Of a stretch of 64,000 nt of DNA, positions 25,001 through 38,400 are shown in pieces; position 1 is the first letter of the stretch; every line of letters begins with the position of its first letter. The notes under the pieces are model-generated. The model had not been told where the DNA came from. It saw nothing but the letters and a program-made list of their open reading frames with translations, and did no database searches. The stretch covers positions 36,347,302-36,411,301 of the forward strand of contig NC_135013.1 in assembly GCF_051020955.1 (NCBI RefSeq), given 5' to 3'. This DNA comes from Megalopta genalis (taxonomy: Eukaryota; Arthropoda; Insecta; Hymenoptera; Halictidae). A program made the position numbers and the translations under genes.

Positions 25001-27789
25001 TGTCCTCGTTGAAGCTGTCCTCGGCCGTCCGAGCCGGCGTCGTCGTGGCCGGCGGCGGCGACGACGAGGACGACGACGTGCAGATCTCGAACGTGATGTC
25101 GGTCGGCAGGCTCGGCAGCTGGTCTGGTTAGACATGGAAAGAGAACAGGCGCAGGATTGTTAGTTTGGCGAGTTTAAACTGTCGGGCCTCTGGAACTGCA
25201 CAACGCCTGGCGCTTTCTTTTATTGTTACTCGAGCGGATTGCGGAGGCAGGGAGAAACAATTTGCTATTGATTTCGTGGTAGAGGAAGGCATCGTTGAAA
25301 ACCAGCAGGAATTCCGGTCGAGCTTGATTCCTCGACCGTGGATTTTATGCGTTCGGTTACAAAACTGGTGTACATTGGGTGCAAAACGGAGAAACCGTCG
25401 AACACTTCGACTGCCGCGTCGGCCACGTACTCGGAAATTCATTGTTAACTTCGTCTTATTTTATCATTTGGCAATTGTATGTTTATAATTTTGTTCTATT
25501 TTGTTTTCCTAATTTATGAAATTTCTTAGGTTGACGTGGCAGAAAATGTGTTGACGAACTTCGAAGCACTGTCGTATTCTTTTCAACTCGCGGAAATCAT
25601 TGAGAAACAAATATTGCGATTAATACAAACGAATTTCAGTTTGCATACAAAATCCGCCGTCTAAATTGCAGACTTTTATGCGAAATGCTCCGCAGGAGAT
25701 AGGCGCGCCAGACATTTCGTTACTATTCGTTTCAACAAGTTGGAAATAATACATTTTCTAACGTGATTGCAACCTAGTCAATTTTGTTGCAAGTGCAGAA
25801 AATCGTTGATCGAAAAAGTGTATGGGAAATTATTATGTTCTGTCGATGATCGCTGCACCAATTGAAATCTTTTACAATCGGGTGGTGTTGTCTTATCCTA
25901 AGTACCGTTACGTTAGAACATTGTTATCGTAGAATATCACACATCCGAAAACAGTGAGTTTTAAGTGTGCAATAAAATCGTGACTTTTATTTCTGCATTG
26001 AATGAAATGGTCCACAAAGAGGAACATTATTCTGTTGCTTCGGACTGGCAACGGTACACATCCGTCGGAAAACTGTACTCGCAGAGTCACGAGTGCAACA
26101 TGTGTATGTAATAGTCGTGAAATAGAAAAAAAGTTAGACCGAAGAGACAGTCTAGTCTTATCACACTCTCCCGATGAAACGCTTATATTCTATGTATTGG
26201 AATTTTATTTGCATTCAGGTTTAAATAATACATCTACTTAGCCAGTGCTGACTTCGGTTAGCACCGTTCGATTCAATAAAGAAAGGGCGACTATCGTGAA
26301 ACAGAATCTTTTACAATCTAATGTTTCTTTGTCTTGCTTTAATGAAGGTTGCGCTAATCGATACAAGAAATAAACGGTCGGATAGACTATTGCAATGTAT
26401 ATCACAAAGAGTTACAAAGAAACTACAATTAGATAAAACAAAATAAAAATAATAATAATTATCAAATTGTTATCGCTCTTATCGCCACCAGACACCAATA
26501 TATAGGTATACGCACGTACATCAAAATAAATGTACAGCCGACGACCGACGATCAATTAGCGAACGTGCAGCATTTTCCATTTTTTTTCCGTTGCTGTTAA
26601 ATCTCGTTATATATATGCGTATATAACTTTTTATATATATAAATATATAAACGTGAGTCACCCTGAAACAGGATGAACAATATATAATATAACATAATAT
26701 AGTATTTATATATAATATATTTATATATATATAATAGATCTTCTGTACTCGCAACGTTTATATTTTCTTAAGAGTTTCCCGCGATTTTGTTTTCTATTGC
26801 AAAAAAAAAAAATAGAAGAAAAGAAAAAAAGAGAAAATAAAAACGTAAAATCACTATATTGAACGTCCTGCTGTAGTTGTGTGTCAGTTATATATTCTAT
26901 GTACCGCTTCTTTCTTCTACCGAAACAGGGTGCCCCGTGCGATGCTCTCAGGATGTTTTTTTTTTATTTTCAGTGCATTGATAAGAGTGCCAGTACGCGG
27001 ATATACATACGTATCTCGCTATTTATAATAATATAGTCGGTGCGATCGTGAATTTGCTAAGGAAAAAGAGAGTCGCGCGCGTTGCCGTTCCTCGAATGTT
27101 CCTAGAAAACTCCGCGCGCCCTCCGAAAATAAAAAAAGAAAAGTAATCGCGCAAGAAATTAATGCAGGTGTAGATGCGATAGAACGGTGTCCCATCATTT
27201 TTTTCGGCTTTTCTCTTTTGTCGCTCTGCGAACGCCTTGCTGCATTTTCACCGTTCCTCTGAGGCAATGGTGCGAATCAAATTCGCGCGAATCCCGTGGC
27301 TCGATACAGTTCTGGCGATGGACGTGGCAAAAAAACGAGAAACGAAAACGAGCGGTTCCGTTCGTTGACACTCGCGAACATCCAATACATATCGACGGCC
27401 AAAGCTAGTAAAATTTGCAGCTGTTAACTGCCGCATATAAATAGAAATCTAAATAGAAATCTCGCCAGAATACGGTAACGGTTGCTGGAAACCTCCATAA
27501 AAGGCGTCGCGATCCGTCGCAAGCTGTATCGTTTAACGCTTAGACCAAATAATCTGTACCGTGGATAATAACATTATTAATAATAATAATCGTAGCGATT
27601 AATAATCATAATAACCGTTTCCGTTCGCATCTTGTCTGGCTATCTCACGTTTCATCCCCCTAAATGTGTCGCTGTGGTATCCATTTTAAAGCCTAAACGA
27701 ACCTTACCGCGCGAACTAGTTACCCGACGTTACAGTTAAAATTAAAAATAATATATTTAACGTTATCTGACGATGTCAATAGTAATAGC

Positions 27790-27837
<48 letters not shown>

Positions 27838-29439
27838 GAACTCTTACAATAGTGGTATAAAACTAAAACGTAAGTAAGGTAGTCACAATGCATGGAAAGT
27901 GAAGAAAAAAAAAAGAAGAGTAACACGACCGTCCTCGATTGCTTTTGCACAGCTCATACAATTAGGATAATAACTTTCTCATCTCGCTGTTACCGTTGGA
28001 GGCTCCGCGGAGCCTTTCTACACGCAACCCTGTCTTTTCTTTTTGTTTCTTTCGAATAGAAATTTCTTCGCCAGACGAAATCAAGCGAGATCGCGGTACG
28101 CGATGTTGTTCGCATTGTTTACGACTTCTCTCTCTCTATATATATATATATAACAATATATTTTCTCTTCGAGCATATTTGGACGCTTTTAAGTCACAAA
28201 AGTAATCGACACCATCCTTTTTATACGTTTGCTATATATGTTCTCCGTACGTTATGTATAATATCAAAGTTTCGCACTTATTACTTTTTTTTTGTTTTGT
28301 TATATTTAACGATCGATTGGACGTAGAAAAAAGAAGGACTACAAGAAGAAAATACAATGTCCGCGGGATGGCCGAAACGGAAGCGAAAGGTCGTCGTCCT
28401 TTCCGCCGTAGCTCGCGCTCTTCCCTCCGGACAAGAAACGAAGAAAATCACACGCAAGTGCACGTTCCCTCTCACGTAATATATCTCTCTTTCATTTTGT
28501 TTATATATATATTCTTTTAAATAGCTCTCTGACAATCATAAATCTGCCATACGCACAATCAGACATCCCACACGCTCGTTCTCACACGAATGCTCGCTTA
28601 CTTGCGCCTTGTAAACACCGTTGCGGAAGACCAAAATACTCCGAAAATAAGTATGTGACACACTTATTTTCTGTTCGGCATTCGTTCGAAAGCTCTCGCG
28701 ACGGATACGTAGAGAGAGAAACAAGGAAAACTCGGGGGGGTCAGAAGAAAATTCGTCGAATGAGAAAAGCAATAGAACAGGAATAAGAACAGTAAATAGA
28801 GGGACAGGGTGAGAGAAGGAGGTTTCGCTGTCCGAAAAGAATGGTCGAACGTGTGCAAGTGAATAACTATTTAAGTCTAGTAAATTCGTGGTGCGCCAGG
28901 GATGTATGTGGAAATAATAATTATCCGGTTCGTATCGGAACTCGCAGAAATTACACGGTGCAAGTACCACCAGACTACGCATATCACCATTCTTTCTTTC
29001 TTTCTCTCTTGCAAGTACTTGACGGTGCGCTCGTTATTGCTAGTTATTGTACAAATCGCATGCATTTGTTCGTGACATAGACGATTACGAATCATAATTC
29101 TGTCGCGAAGGAATAATAACGAAGAGGAACGGGCGAAACATTCACTTCATGGTTTTCCGACGGATATATATATGTATATATGAACAGCTCATCTGTGTCT
29201 CTCTACGAAACGAATCGTGATTTTTATTTTCCGTGCGTTCACCCAAAAATATCTGTTCGACAGGTGTCGCTTTCGATTTGGCTAGCGTCTATTATACGGT
29301 GTGTCCCAACCACCGGAAATAAAGAAAACGTTGTAACAGTGTATCAAATATAATAGATTTCTTTCAGATAGCGTGTGTTTGTGTGTATTTTTTTTCAACC
29401 GAACGAATGAACGAAAAAGTATAATATAATATAATAATA

Positions 29440-29477
<38 letters not shown>

Positions 29478-32400
29478 CAAAGAGAAAAAAACAAACGGTC
29501 CAGGAGCCGAACTAACTAGGGCCCCATGATATATACTATGTTTGTATACATATATAACTTTCTCTATAACGTGTCCGTGCTTGCCTGTGCATTTAACTTA
29601 TATACCTAGCAATAATAATAATAATAATAATAACCAATTTTATCGGTGCTTGTCCATAGCTAAAAGTTAATAATTCTTATCAAACAATATAATATTAATA
29701 GCAATATAATCATAACGGTGATAATAAAAATAATATTGTTTGCTGCATTAATAGTAGTGCGAGTAATGGTAAATTGATAATGATAATAGTAATAATTAAT
29801 CAATTGGTAATAACTATAATACACTTTCCCAGAGAAACCTGTACATACACCGAGGCTGCTATGCAGTATAATTCACGTTCTCCCTCTCTTTCTCTCTCAC
29901 TCTCTCCCTCTCATTCTCTCGCGCTCTTTCTCTCGCTCTCTTTCTCTATTTAGGCACTATCTAATTGAACTCTACGAGTCTCCTGTGCTCGTAGCGAACC
30001 GTTTATAAACTCTCTGATAAATATACATTTTCTTCTTTTTTTTTCCTTTTAATATTTTACTAATATGCTTTGCTACGCACCATTGGAATCAAATCTTGTT
30101 TGGAAGGCTTACAAAAGATTTACAAAAAAAAAGAAAAGAAAAAGGATCCTGACTGCGAAAAAAACTCTGCGCATCTCGTTAGAGGGTCTCTACCTCCTCG
30201 TTCTACGGAATTGAATGAACGTTCCTTTTGTCGTACAAGCGAGTGATATGTACGTGATTGGCATGTGTTTCCATTAAACAAATTAAAGAACAAAAAAAGT
30301 TACGGGCTGAGACGAGTGTACGTATGTCTGTCCAAGGAAAGAAAAAATGTTGTTTGTGGTCATGTAGGCTGCTGCGTGAACGCTCCAATGGGGTTGTAAA
30401 GGTTTCAAATTCTCCGTGAAAGAAAGGGATCGTATTCGTGATCAACGTCCAATTGTTTCGTTAGTTTCCTTATCGTGAAACAGGGAGTGGGAGACATAGC
30501 GTGATACTAAAACATAAAGTTACTTTTTTTTTTTAAAGCTATCGTCGCGGTACGATCTATCATCATATAACGTCTTCTCGTCAGTCCCATTACTCGTATT
30601 GCTTACGTTACTCTGAACTTTTTTGCACGACTGTTTTCTTTTTCTTCTTTATACATCTCTTCTTAACTTTTATAAAAAAAAAACAAAAGAAACGAACGAT
30701 CGATTAAGGCACGAGAAAGCTCGTTGGTTCCCGGAGAAATATTCTCTCTCTCTCTCTCTCTTTCTTTCTTCTCTCTCTCTCTCTTTCTTTCTCTCTATTC
30801 TTTGTTCGTCGATAAATCGTTAAATTTTGATTTGTCAAAAGATAACGAGAATATAAATTGGAATTTATGCAGACTACGCCCGCGTAAAATACTGCGACCA
30901 TCTAAAAAAAAATTCTTTTCCGTGTCTTACGCGGGGGCCCGACAGAAAATTTTTAACGCCGTGGTTTTGGACGCGTTCTACACATGCAAACGTAAACTCG
31001 CGAAATTAAAATGTCAACTCACCAGTACGGAGAGTCATACAATCAAACATGGTAGTCAATCCACGCGGACAACTGCTTGCAAAAAATTATCGGTCGTGCC
31101 ACCGATAAGGGGGTGATTCCTCGCAAAGAAACAAGTCAAAATATAGAATAAAACGTTTGGTCTCGACTTAGGAAAGTCATTTGTTAAGTAAGCGTTTACA
31201 CTAAATAGAAGCGGTACGTAATTAGCAAAGTCCTATCAAATAGCAAGCGCACGTAAAAAATTTACTTTTTTCTTCGAGAATTACCCCTTTATCGGATGGC
31301 CTATCGACAATGAACTATGCCGGATAACAGTTCGTGAAACACTGGAAGCATCGAACGCATAAAATTACTTAGAAGTTCGTCTCGGTTGACTTACGTTTGC
31401 ACAAGTAGAACGCAGTGAACGCGTGTAAAACACTCACGCGAGTGAGGGAGACAGCCAAGCATCGGTCGGCTACAAGCACTACGCGCTATTGCACAGTTTG
31501 AGGATCATATAATACTAATGTACATAGGGGCACTTTGTCGTAGCAACCGCGCGCCATGATCGATAGATCTTTGTCGCTGTCCGCGATCACGCGACGTCCC
31601 GCTCAGTAGTGTTTGCAACCGATCCGTCGTTGTCGGTCTCCCCCACTGACCGACAAGCACTCTTTCCGAAAAATAAAACACTCGTCGGGCTCCTTTCCGA
31701 ACGATTAAACCGATCGCGATTAATACAGAGGGAAGGTCGATCATCGCGGGGGTGAGATGGGCCACGCGATTGGTCCGCGCGAGACAGACTGAAATTCGAA
31801 ACGGGGAGGCTCTTTCTTTTTAAGAGGATCGTGCATAATTCGTCTGCGGGTAATTAGTAGAGTTCTGGGAACGTGTTCTACCATTTGATTCACTGTGTAG
31901 AATTGCCCCCGCTCGCCGATAACAATTTTTCACGGAATATGAGTTTACCGGCCGGAATACAATTCGTTAAAATAGATCTGTGTTATTAAAAGATTTTTCG
32001 CTTACTATTTGGTACAAAAGATATGAATTGCATCGACTATATGATCTGTCGTCTAAAGGTGGACAGTTTGGTATGTGCACAAGTGGCTAATAACAATTAA
32101 TAAGTTCGTAGCATGTTGTAATAAAATTTTGTATAAAAATCTTAATAACTTTAAGAGGTTAGTAGTCTCTCTTTCTATTCTCGCCTATGTAAAATATTTT
32201 GTAAAAGTGGAAACCCGTATAAAAGTATAAATTGTAGGATATGTTTCATGTAAAATTTTCGGATATGATGAAAAACAGGTACAGTAAATTCTCCCTCATT
32301 GACGCTCAGATTATGCAGAAAAATGGGCAATTTGGAAAGATGAAATAGGACAATTGGTTACCGATTGGTTACCGAATTGGTAAATGTAAAAACGAGCCGC

Positions 32401-35400
32401 AATGCATAAATAATCGTATGTTCTCTTCCCAAATGATCCATTTCTGTGTACAATCTGAGTGTCAATTCGAGAGAATTTGCTGTATTTGTAGATTGTTTTC
32501 CTACACATAATTATGTCCTTAAAGTTTCTGCTAGCGACGCGTACGTACCAAATACCATAAAAATTCGTCGAAAAATATGACGTCCATTAAAAACCAGTGC
32601 ACATCTTTTCAATGCGTAACCTAATAGTATTCCCAGCTACTATTTATAGTATCGAATTCGACCAAATTCGTTGAAATATCTCTAAAATCGGACAGATCAT
32701 TGTAAGTGTCAGAGCAATCACGATTCTAAATGTACGAAATGTATTCCTAGCAGCGAGGCCACCGATATTCGAGTGTACCTGTGCATTTTCCCGCCATTCC
32801 ATTGTCCGAAAAGTACACAGAATTAGTTGGTGGACCCACGGGACCACAATTCATGCGGTCCGTTCTCTACGACTATGTTACATTGGTTCCGAGTATACAC
32901 GCATGGTTGAACGACCGAACCTTAGGTACACTTATCACAGAACTCTACCGATCAGACTAGGACACGACGTAGCAGAGTAACTGTTTCTCTCAAGCGCGTC
33001 CCCGTCTGAAGACAGACTGGATCCTAGGAGCCGGGGATTGTTTCAGGACCGGCCTCGAGATCGAGCTCCTCGCGTTCCTCTGACCATCGCCGGCGGTCGT
33101 GTCCGCTCGGGCTTCGAGGTCGTCCGCGTTGCCGGAGGTTCTTCGTGCTGAACCGATCGCCGCCCTACCTCGCCCTCGCACCGCCCGCTAAGGCGAGAGA
33201 AAAAAGCCAAACGGCACCACGCAGTCCTTGGGCATGAAGCAGTCATGCACGGTCTTCATGTGGTTCTTCATCTTGTCCGGCCTGGAGAACTCTTTGCCGC
33301 ATACCGGGCAGGGAAATACTTTTCTCTGATGGCCCTCGTGGTAGAGGAACGCGTGTCGCTGGAAGCTGTACTTGTTCTTGAACGTTTTCTGGATGTCGAC
33401 CTTGGCGCACTCGGTGCACTGATAGACGCCTTCGGAGATCGAGGCGTAGCGAAAGAGATTCAGCCCGCGGACGGACATCTCGGTGAGCTGTTCGGCTGGG
33501 TCCTGCGAGTGAGAGGTCGCGCGTCGTCTCATGCGTCTCTTGGGCACCTGGCGACCCGGCGGGGCTGACATCGTGCCGATCTGGTGGCCACTCGTTGACG
33601 AGGAGTTCGTCGTCGGCGCCGGGCTGCTGCTGCTGCTGCTGCCTCCGCTGTTCTGCGCGTTGTTCCTGCCGGTGGCCGGCGACGCGGACGAACTTCTCGT
33701 CGAGGCCGTGGTGGTTGTCGTGCCGGAGTTGGATGCTGTGGTAGATGTCGAACTCGTGGTCGTAGTCAACGATGAAGTCGTGGTCGATCGCGTGCTAGAG
33801 GTCTCCGCGGACGACTGGTTCCCCGAGGAGCCGACGTTCCGGGACTTCTCCTTCCACTCGCCGTCCGACTTTGCGTTCCCCGATGCATATTCTGTGGAAA
33901 AGTCTGAATCAATGAATATTGCCTGACTCCCAACCGCCATGAAACATTCGGTGCTATCATTACATTACAACAACGATAATAAACGATATATAGATATGCC
34001 AAATTGGTCCGGCCTGCTACGCAAAGTAAACGGCTATGTATATACTGCATGCAAGTTTAAGCTGACTGAAAACCGAACGGTGAACGATATATACTCTATC
34101 AATGTGTAACAACTTCTGCAATAACACGTGCATAACCAAAGTATAAACGAGATTTACGACGCTATCAAAATCAAGCGGATATGTTTCTCTGTATACGATG
34201 GCAATCAAACGATGATCAAATGTTTTATAAGAACACCTGTAAATAAAAGAACTTAACACAAACTTGCTAGGCTACTTGGCGTCGGTGGTGTGTAAGGGAT
34301 GGTCGAACGGGTGGAGGAATCTGCGGGTTCGAGGAACGTCCAAATAACAGAAAAGTAACGTCGATAAAACAAGAAAAACAAAGGTGTGATCATACCAGTT
34401 CTTTTTTTTTTTTTAAACAAGTTGCGCGACAAAATGTGCCTCTCTCTTTCTCTCTCGCGCGCGCGTTCCGCGAACGCGAGTGGTTGTAACTACAAAGAAA
34501 AGTAACACACGTAGCATACATCGATAGATTCCATGGAGAGTCCGACGATTCCACGCTGAAAATTCTTAACGGGCGTCCGGCGTTATCAACTTTCACAGAA
34601 AATAGAGAAAGGAAATCAAGGAGAAGTTAAACGTGGCCAGCGAAAAAAAAATACCGGCGATCCCGTCCGACATTGTTTTCAAAGTTAACAGCGCGACCGA
34701 TTTTCGGTACACTCCCGCACGATGCCCTGGAACCTTTCCAAAAGCTGACTTCGTCGAAGTGATAAATGCCGTGACAGTCGTGTACCGAATCTGTCATGCG
34801 ACAGAGTTCCGCCGTCGTGTTTCGTTCACGGAGCTTGATCGATACAAGAAACGACGCAGCCAATTTGCGAGAACAAATTCGCGCCGGTTAGTGTGCGTTT
34901 ACAGAAACGCATCGTTTCTCGGAGCGACCCGTGAGCACCGTGACAATGAAACGCGTGCGACGAAGCGACGAGTCTCTCGTGACCGTCATCGGGCTCGTGA
35001 GAATAAAAAAAAAAGAAACAGATCAAAAAGTTAAATGCAACGAACAAACCATGTACATATATATATTTATCTTTCTGTTGTTCTCCAAATGTTTCACTTT
35101 CCTTCGAATTGTCCGGACAGTAAAAATAATAAATCAACAATACGCGTACGCAACATGCAAAACAAAAGTCCATAAAAAATAATAATCGCTGTCTTCCCTG
35201 CCGCGGCTGGCTGTTCGAGCGCATCCGTTTTACTTTTCGCCATTCCCCCCGGTTTTCATCGTGGGAAATTTCAATCGGCTTCCGCTCGCACCATCCGCGA
35301 CCAGGGAATCTTAACATCTAATGATCGTCTGCGTTGGCACGGTCAAGTCCGCTGCGTACTGATTACGGCTGACATTCTCTACAAAGGTAATCCAGTAACT

Positions 35401-38400
35401 AATGAGAGTCGTGTGCGTCAGCGACTGCGCTTGGGCCAACGAGACGCATCCACGAAAACATCGCTAAAACGAAACTAAATAAAAGTAATTTTTGGCTAAG
35501 TGTAACGGTGCTCCGTGGTGAGAGTGCGGGAATTCTCAATTTTGGTGTGTTTCTCGGCATTCTGTCTTTAAATGGTCGTATGTGGCTGTATGTGTGTGTG
35601 TGTGTCTGTATATATTGGTGTGTCTACATGGACTTATCGAGATAGATACACACAGGGGCGGTGGTGATCGATCGTTTCAAACGACTAATGAGAAATATCT
35701 ACGTAAGTCGCGTCTGTGGAACGCGATTGACACATACGCCGTCCGAGATGAGACACGAGCAGGACACGCGGTGAACACGTTTGTCGATTCGAAGGTACTT
35801 TATGGCACTTTTACGGTGGTTCGTCGCCCAAAATATTCGTCCGCGAAATGGTCGGCGCAACCCGGGGCGACGGATTCCAGTTGTGATTTTAATGAAGAGC
35901 CGCGGAGTTTCTGCTCGACTCGGGACGCCTCGCGTTCCACATACGCGTGCGTGCGGTTTGTAACGCATAATAACGGAAACGACAACGAAACGCAACGAAA
36001 GGAAGTGATGAAAAGAAAAATCAAATGTGTGAGAAATATCTACTGCACGTCTACTGCGCCGTACGGGCGTGATTGGTAGTTACCTTCGTTTCGGTTCAAT
36101 GCGATCGGTCCGCTTTAGTTTCCTCGACAAGCGTGTACAATTCGGAAAACAATCCAGAGGCCACTTAACTTTACAAAAAGAAGGAAGAAAACGCACAAAA
36201 TTCGTTTGTTCTCGTGTGTACTCTTTGTACGGTTCTCGGTAATCCAGCTTCGTAACACTCTCTCATTCCCTTGTTTCCACCACTGTTTCTTTCCTCGCAT
36301 TCTCCTGTTCCCCCATCGTCCGCCTCCTCGACGCGAGGAGTCCGACGACGAGTCCAAGAAAATCATAAACAACAACGCAGGAAAATCGTCGGTTGACGCA
36401 GTAACAAAATGATAAATCGGGGTCGAATAGAAGAAGTATACACGGTGGTTGTTTGTATTGTGAGAAATTAAAGTAACGCGTGGCAGCTGGAATTTACTCA
36501 AGTATTATTGCAGTTAATGGATGAAGCTTCGGTACAAGAAACTCGGTTCCACGCAGTCGGTATCACAAGAGTGAATCATTATTATTCGGTTAAATGTCAA
36601 ACAACAAAACTGGCCGCTAAAGATCGCCGAGGCAGACACCGAATCTTCCTCGGAGGCGCTTGTTACCGCGACACTTCGATGCGCGTTGTGTACGTTTCGC
36701 GCGACGCGCAAAACCCTTCGAGGTTCGTGTTCTTTTCCATGATTCGAGTGCGATTGGCACAACCAATTTTCGATGAATTGTTTCACTAAAATTGTTTCAC
36801 TTTTCTTCGTTCGAATTTTGTTAACCAATTTTCTGTACGAATCTCGGCGAGTCGAGCACGCGACGCACATTTGCAAAGTGTGCATGCTACGTGAGCATGC
36901 GTTCGCGCGCACAACGAAAAACGGAAACGTGAATGCGTGTGTGCATGTGTGTATTTTCTCTGTGTGTCTGTGTGAGACAAGTCGGTACACAGCGAGACTT
37001 AAAAACCCCTCGGTTATAATCTATTGAACACCGTTCTTTTTATTATCGATAGTCATAATCAAACAATCAGTGCATATAAAATATACTAAGTCTACCCAGC
37101 GTCAGAAAAGACTTCATCTTCTCTAAAAAGTTCCCTATAAAATTTCACCTTTTGTTTCATTTTCATTATTCCATTTTTTTTTTGTTTGCTTATAACACTC
37201 GTTTTACGACAAGGTCTCACTTATTTGGCACTAAGATTTGCGATCGTCGGGCGCGCTTTCATTCTTCTTCATCTTCGTCGTCATCATCATCTCTCTTTTT
37301 TTTGTCACTTTTCTTTTTAAAAAAGGGGGATATACACGCGCACCTGCGACCGCGCCTTCGATAACAATTAATTTTATTTTACCTTCTCGTCTGCCTCTCC
37401 GCCCTTCTCTCTTCAACGTCTTCGTTATTTACCGTCATTCATTCCTCCTTTTTTTCCATTTTTTTTTTCATCGTCATTATTTATGTCGCTTAAAAAGGCA
37501 CCAAATCGGGGATTACACCGCTACAATATTATTGGATCCCACTGAAGTACGTTAATTCAACGTATTTATATATAAAGTTAAAAGTCATAACCACGTATTC
37601 TTCATTATCCTTTCATCGTCTTCTTCGTCATCATATTTTTTTTATCAACTCTCATTTTCTGACGCATCATTTCAAAAACTGCAACGACGTTAATAGGTAT
37701 TATCAACTAGCGCTAAAATATATTCGATATAACTTTTGTTTATATATATATAATATATAATAATAATAATGATAATAATCGTAATAATATTAATAATAAT
37801 CATCGCAATAATATTAATATATATGTACATATACATATATATCTGTATATGTATATATATACATATATATATGTACCATCTTTACGCTTTCTCGCGTAAT
37901 TTTGTATACATTTTTTCTCTTGTTCCTCATTGTTTCTCTCACATTTTCTCACTGTCACTCCCTCTCTCACACACTCGCACACACTCATTCTCTCACACAC
38001 TCTCTCTCTCTTTGTATACGTGTTCTGTGTACATATGCGTGTAATTCATTTTGCGATAATAAACTATGATTCTTTTCTTCTTTAATATATATATATATAT
38101 ATGTTTATGTATATATATATTTATATTTATATATATTTATATTTAATATATATATTAAAATCTATCCAATAGTACAGTCTGCTTTTTAAGCCTCGTAATT
38201 TACCTGTCTCTCTCTTTCTCTCTCTCCCCCACCCCCGTCGGTTACTCTCTCGCGATGAACTCTTGCAACGGCGGTCGTCGCCGATGTAACATCGTGAAAA
38301 AAAAACTTATTATAATCGGTTATTGACTGGTGGCCCCGCTCGAAAAGGGACGATAATAAAAAGACGAGAACCGCGCTCAAATCCGCGCTGTGTCGCCGTT

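Larger units (their letters stand above)
25124..33187 (-). other. ttk: ttk intron and Ttk88-type 3' UTR, microsatellite rich
   Basis: This 8-kb stretch lies between the Ttk88-type stop and the linker exon of the third end. It holds the 3' UTR of the 88-type mRNA, of unknown length, and intron for the third. It contains TAA microsatellites (27791-27837, 29421-29475, 29611-29633), CT tracts (29880-29950, 30745-30797) and a fold-back MITE at 32282. No other coding gene is supported. Confidence 0.55.

Noticed and set aside
33245..33926. Plus-strand open frames over the Ttk88-type exon
   Set aside because: They are antisense shadows of a GC-rich coding exon.
34826..35317. 163-residue minus-strand open frame in the ttk intron
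   Set aside because: It has no recognisable domain and mixed composition, with a hydrophobic patch from T-rich sequence. There is no splice context.
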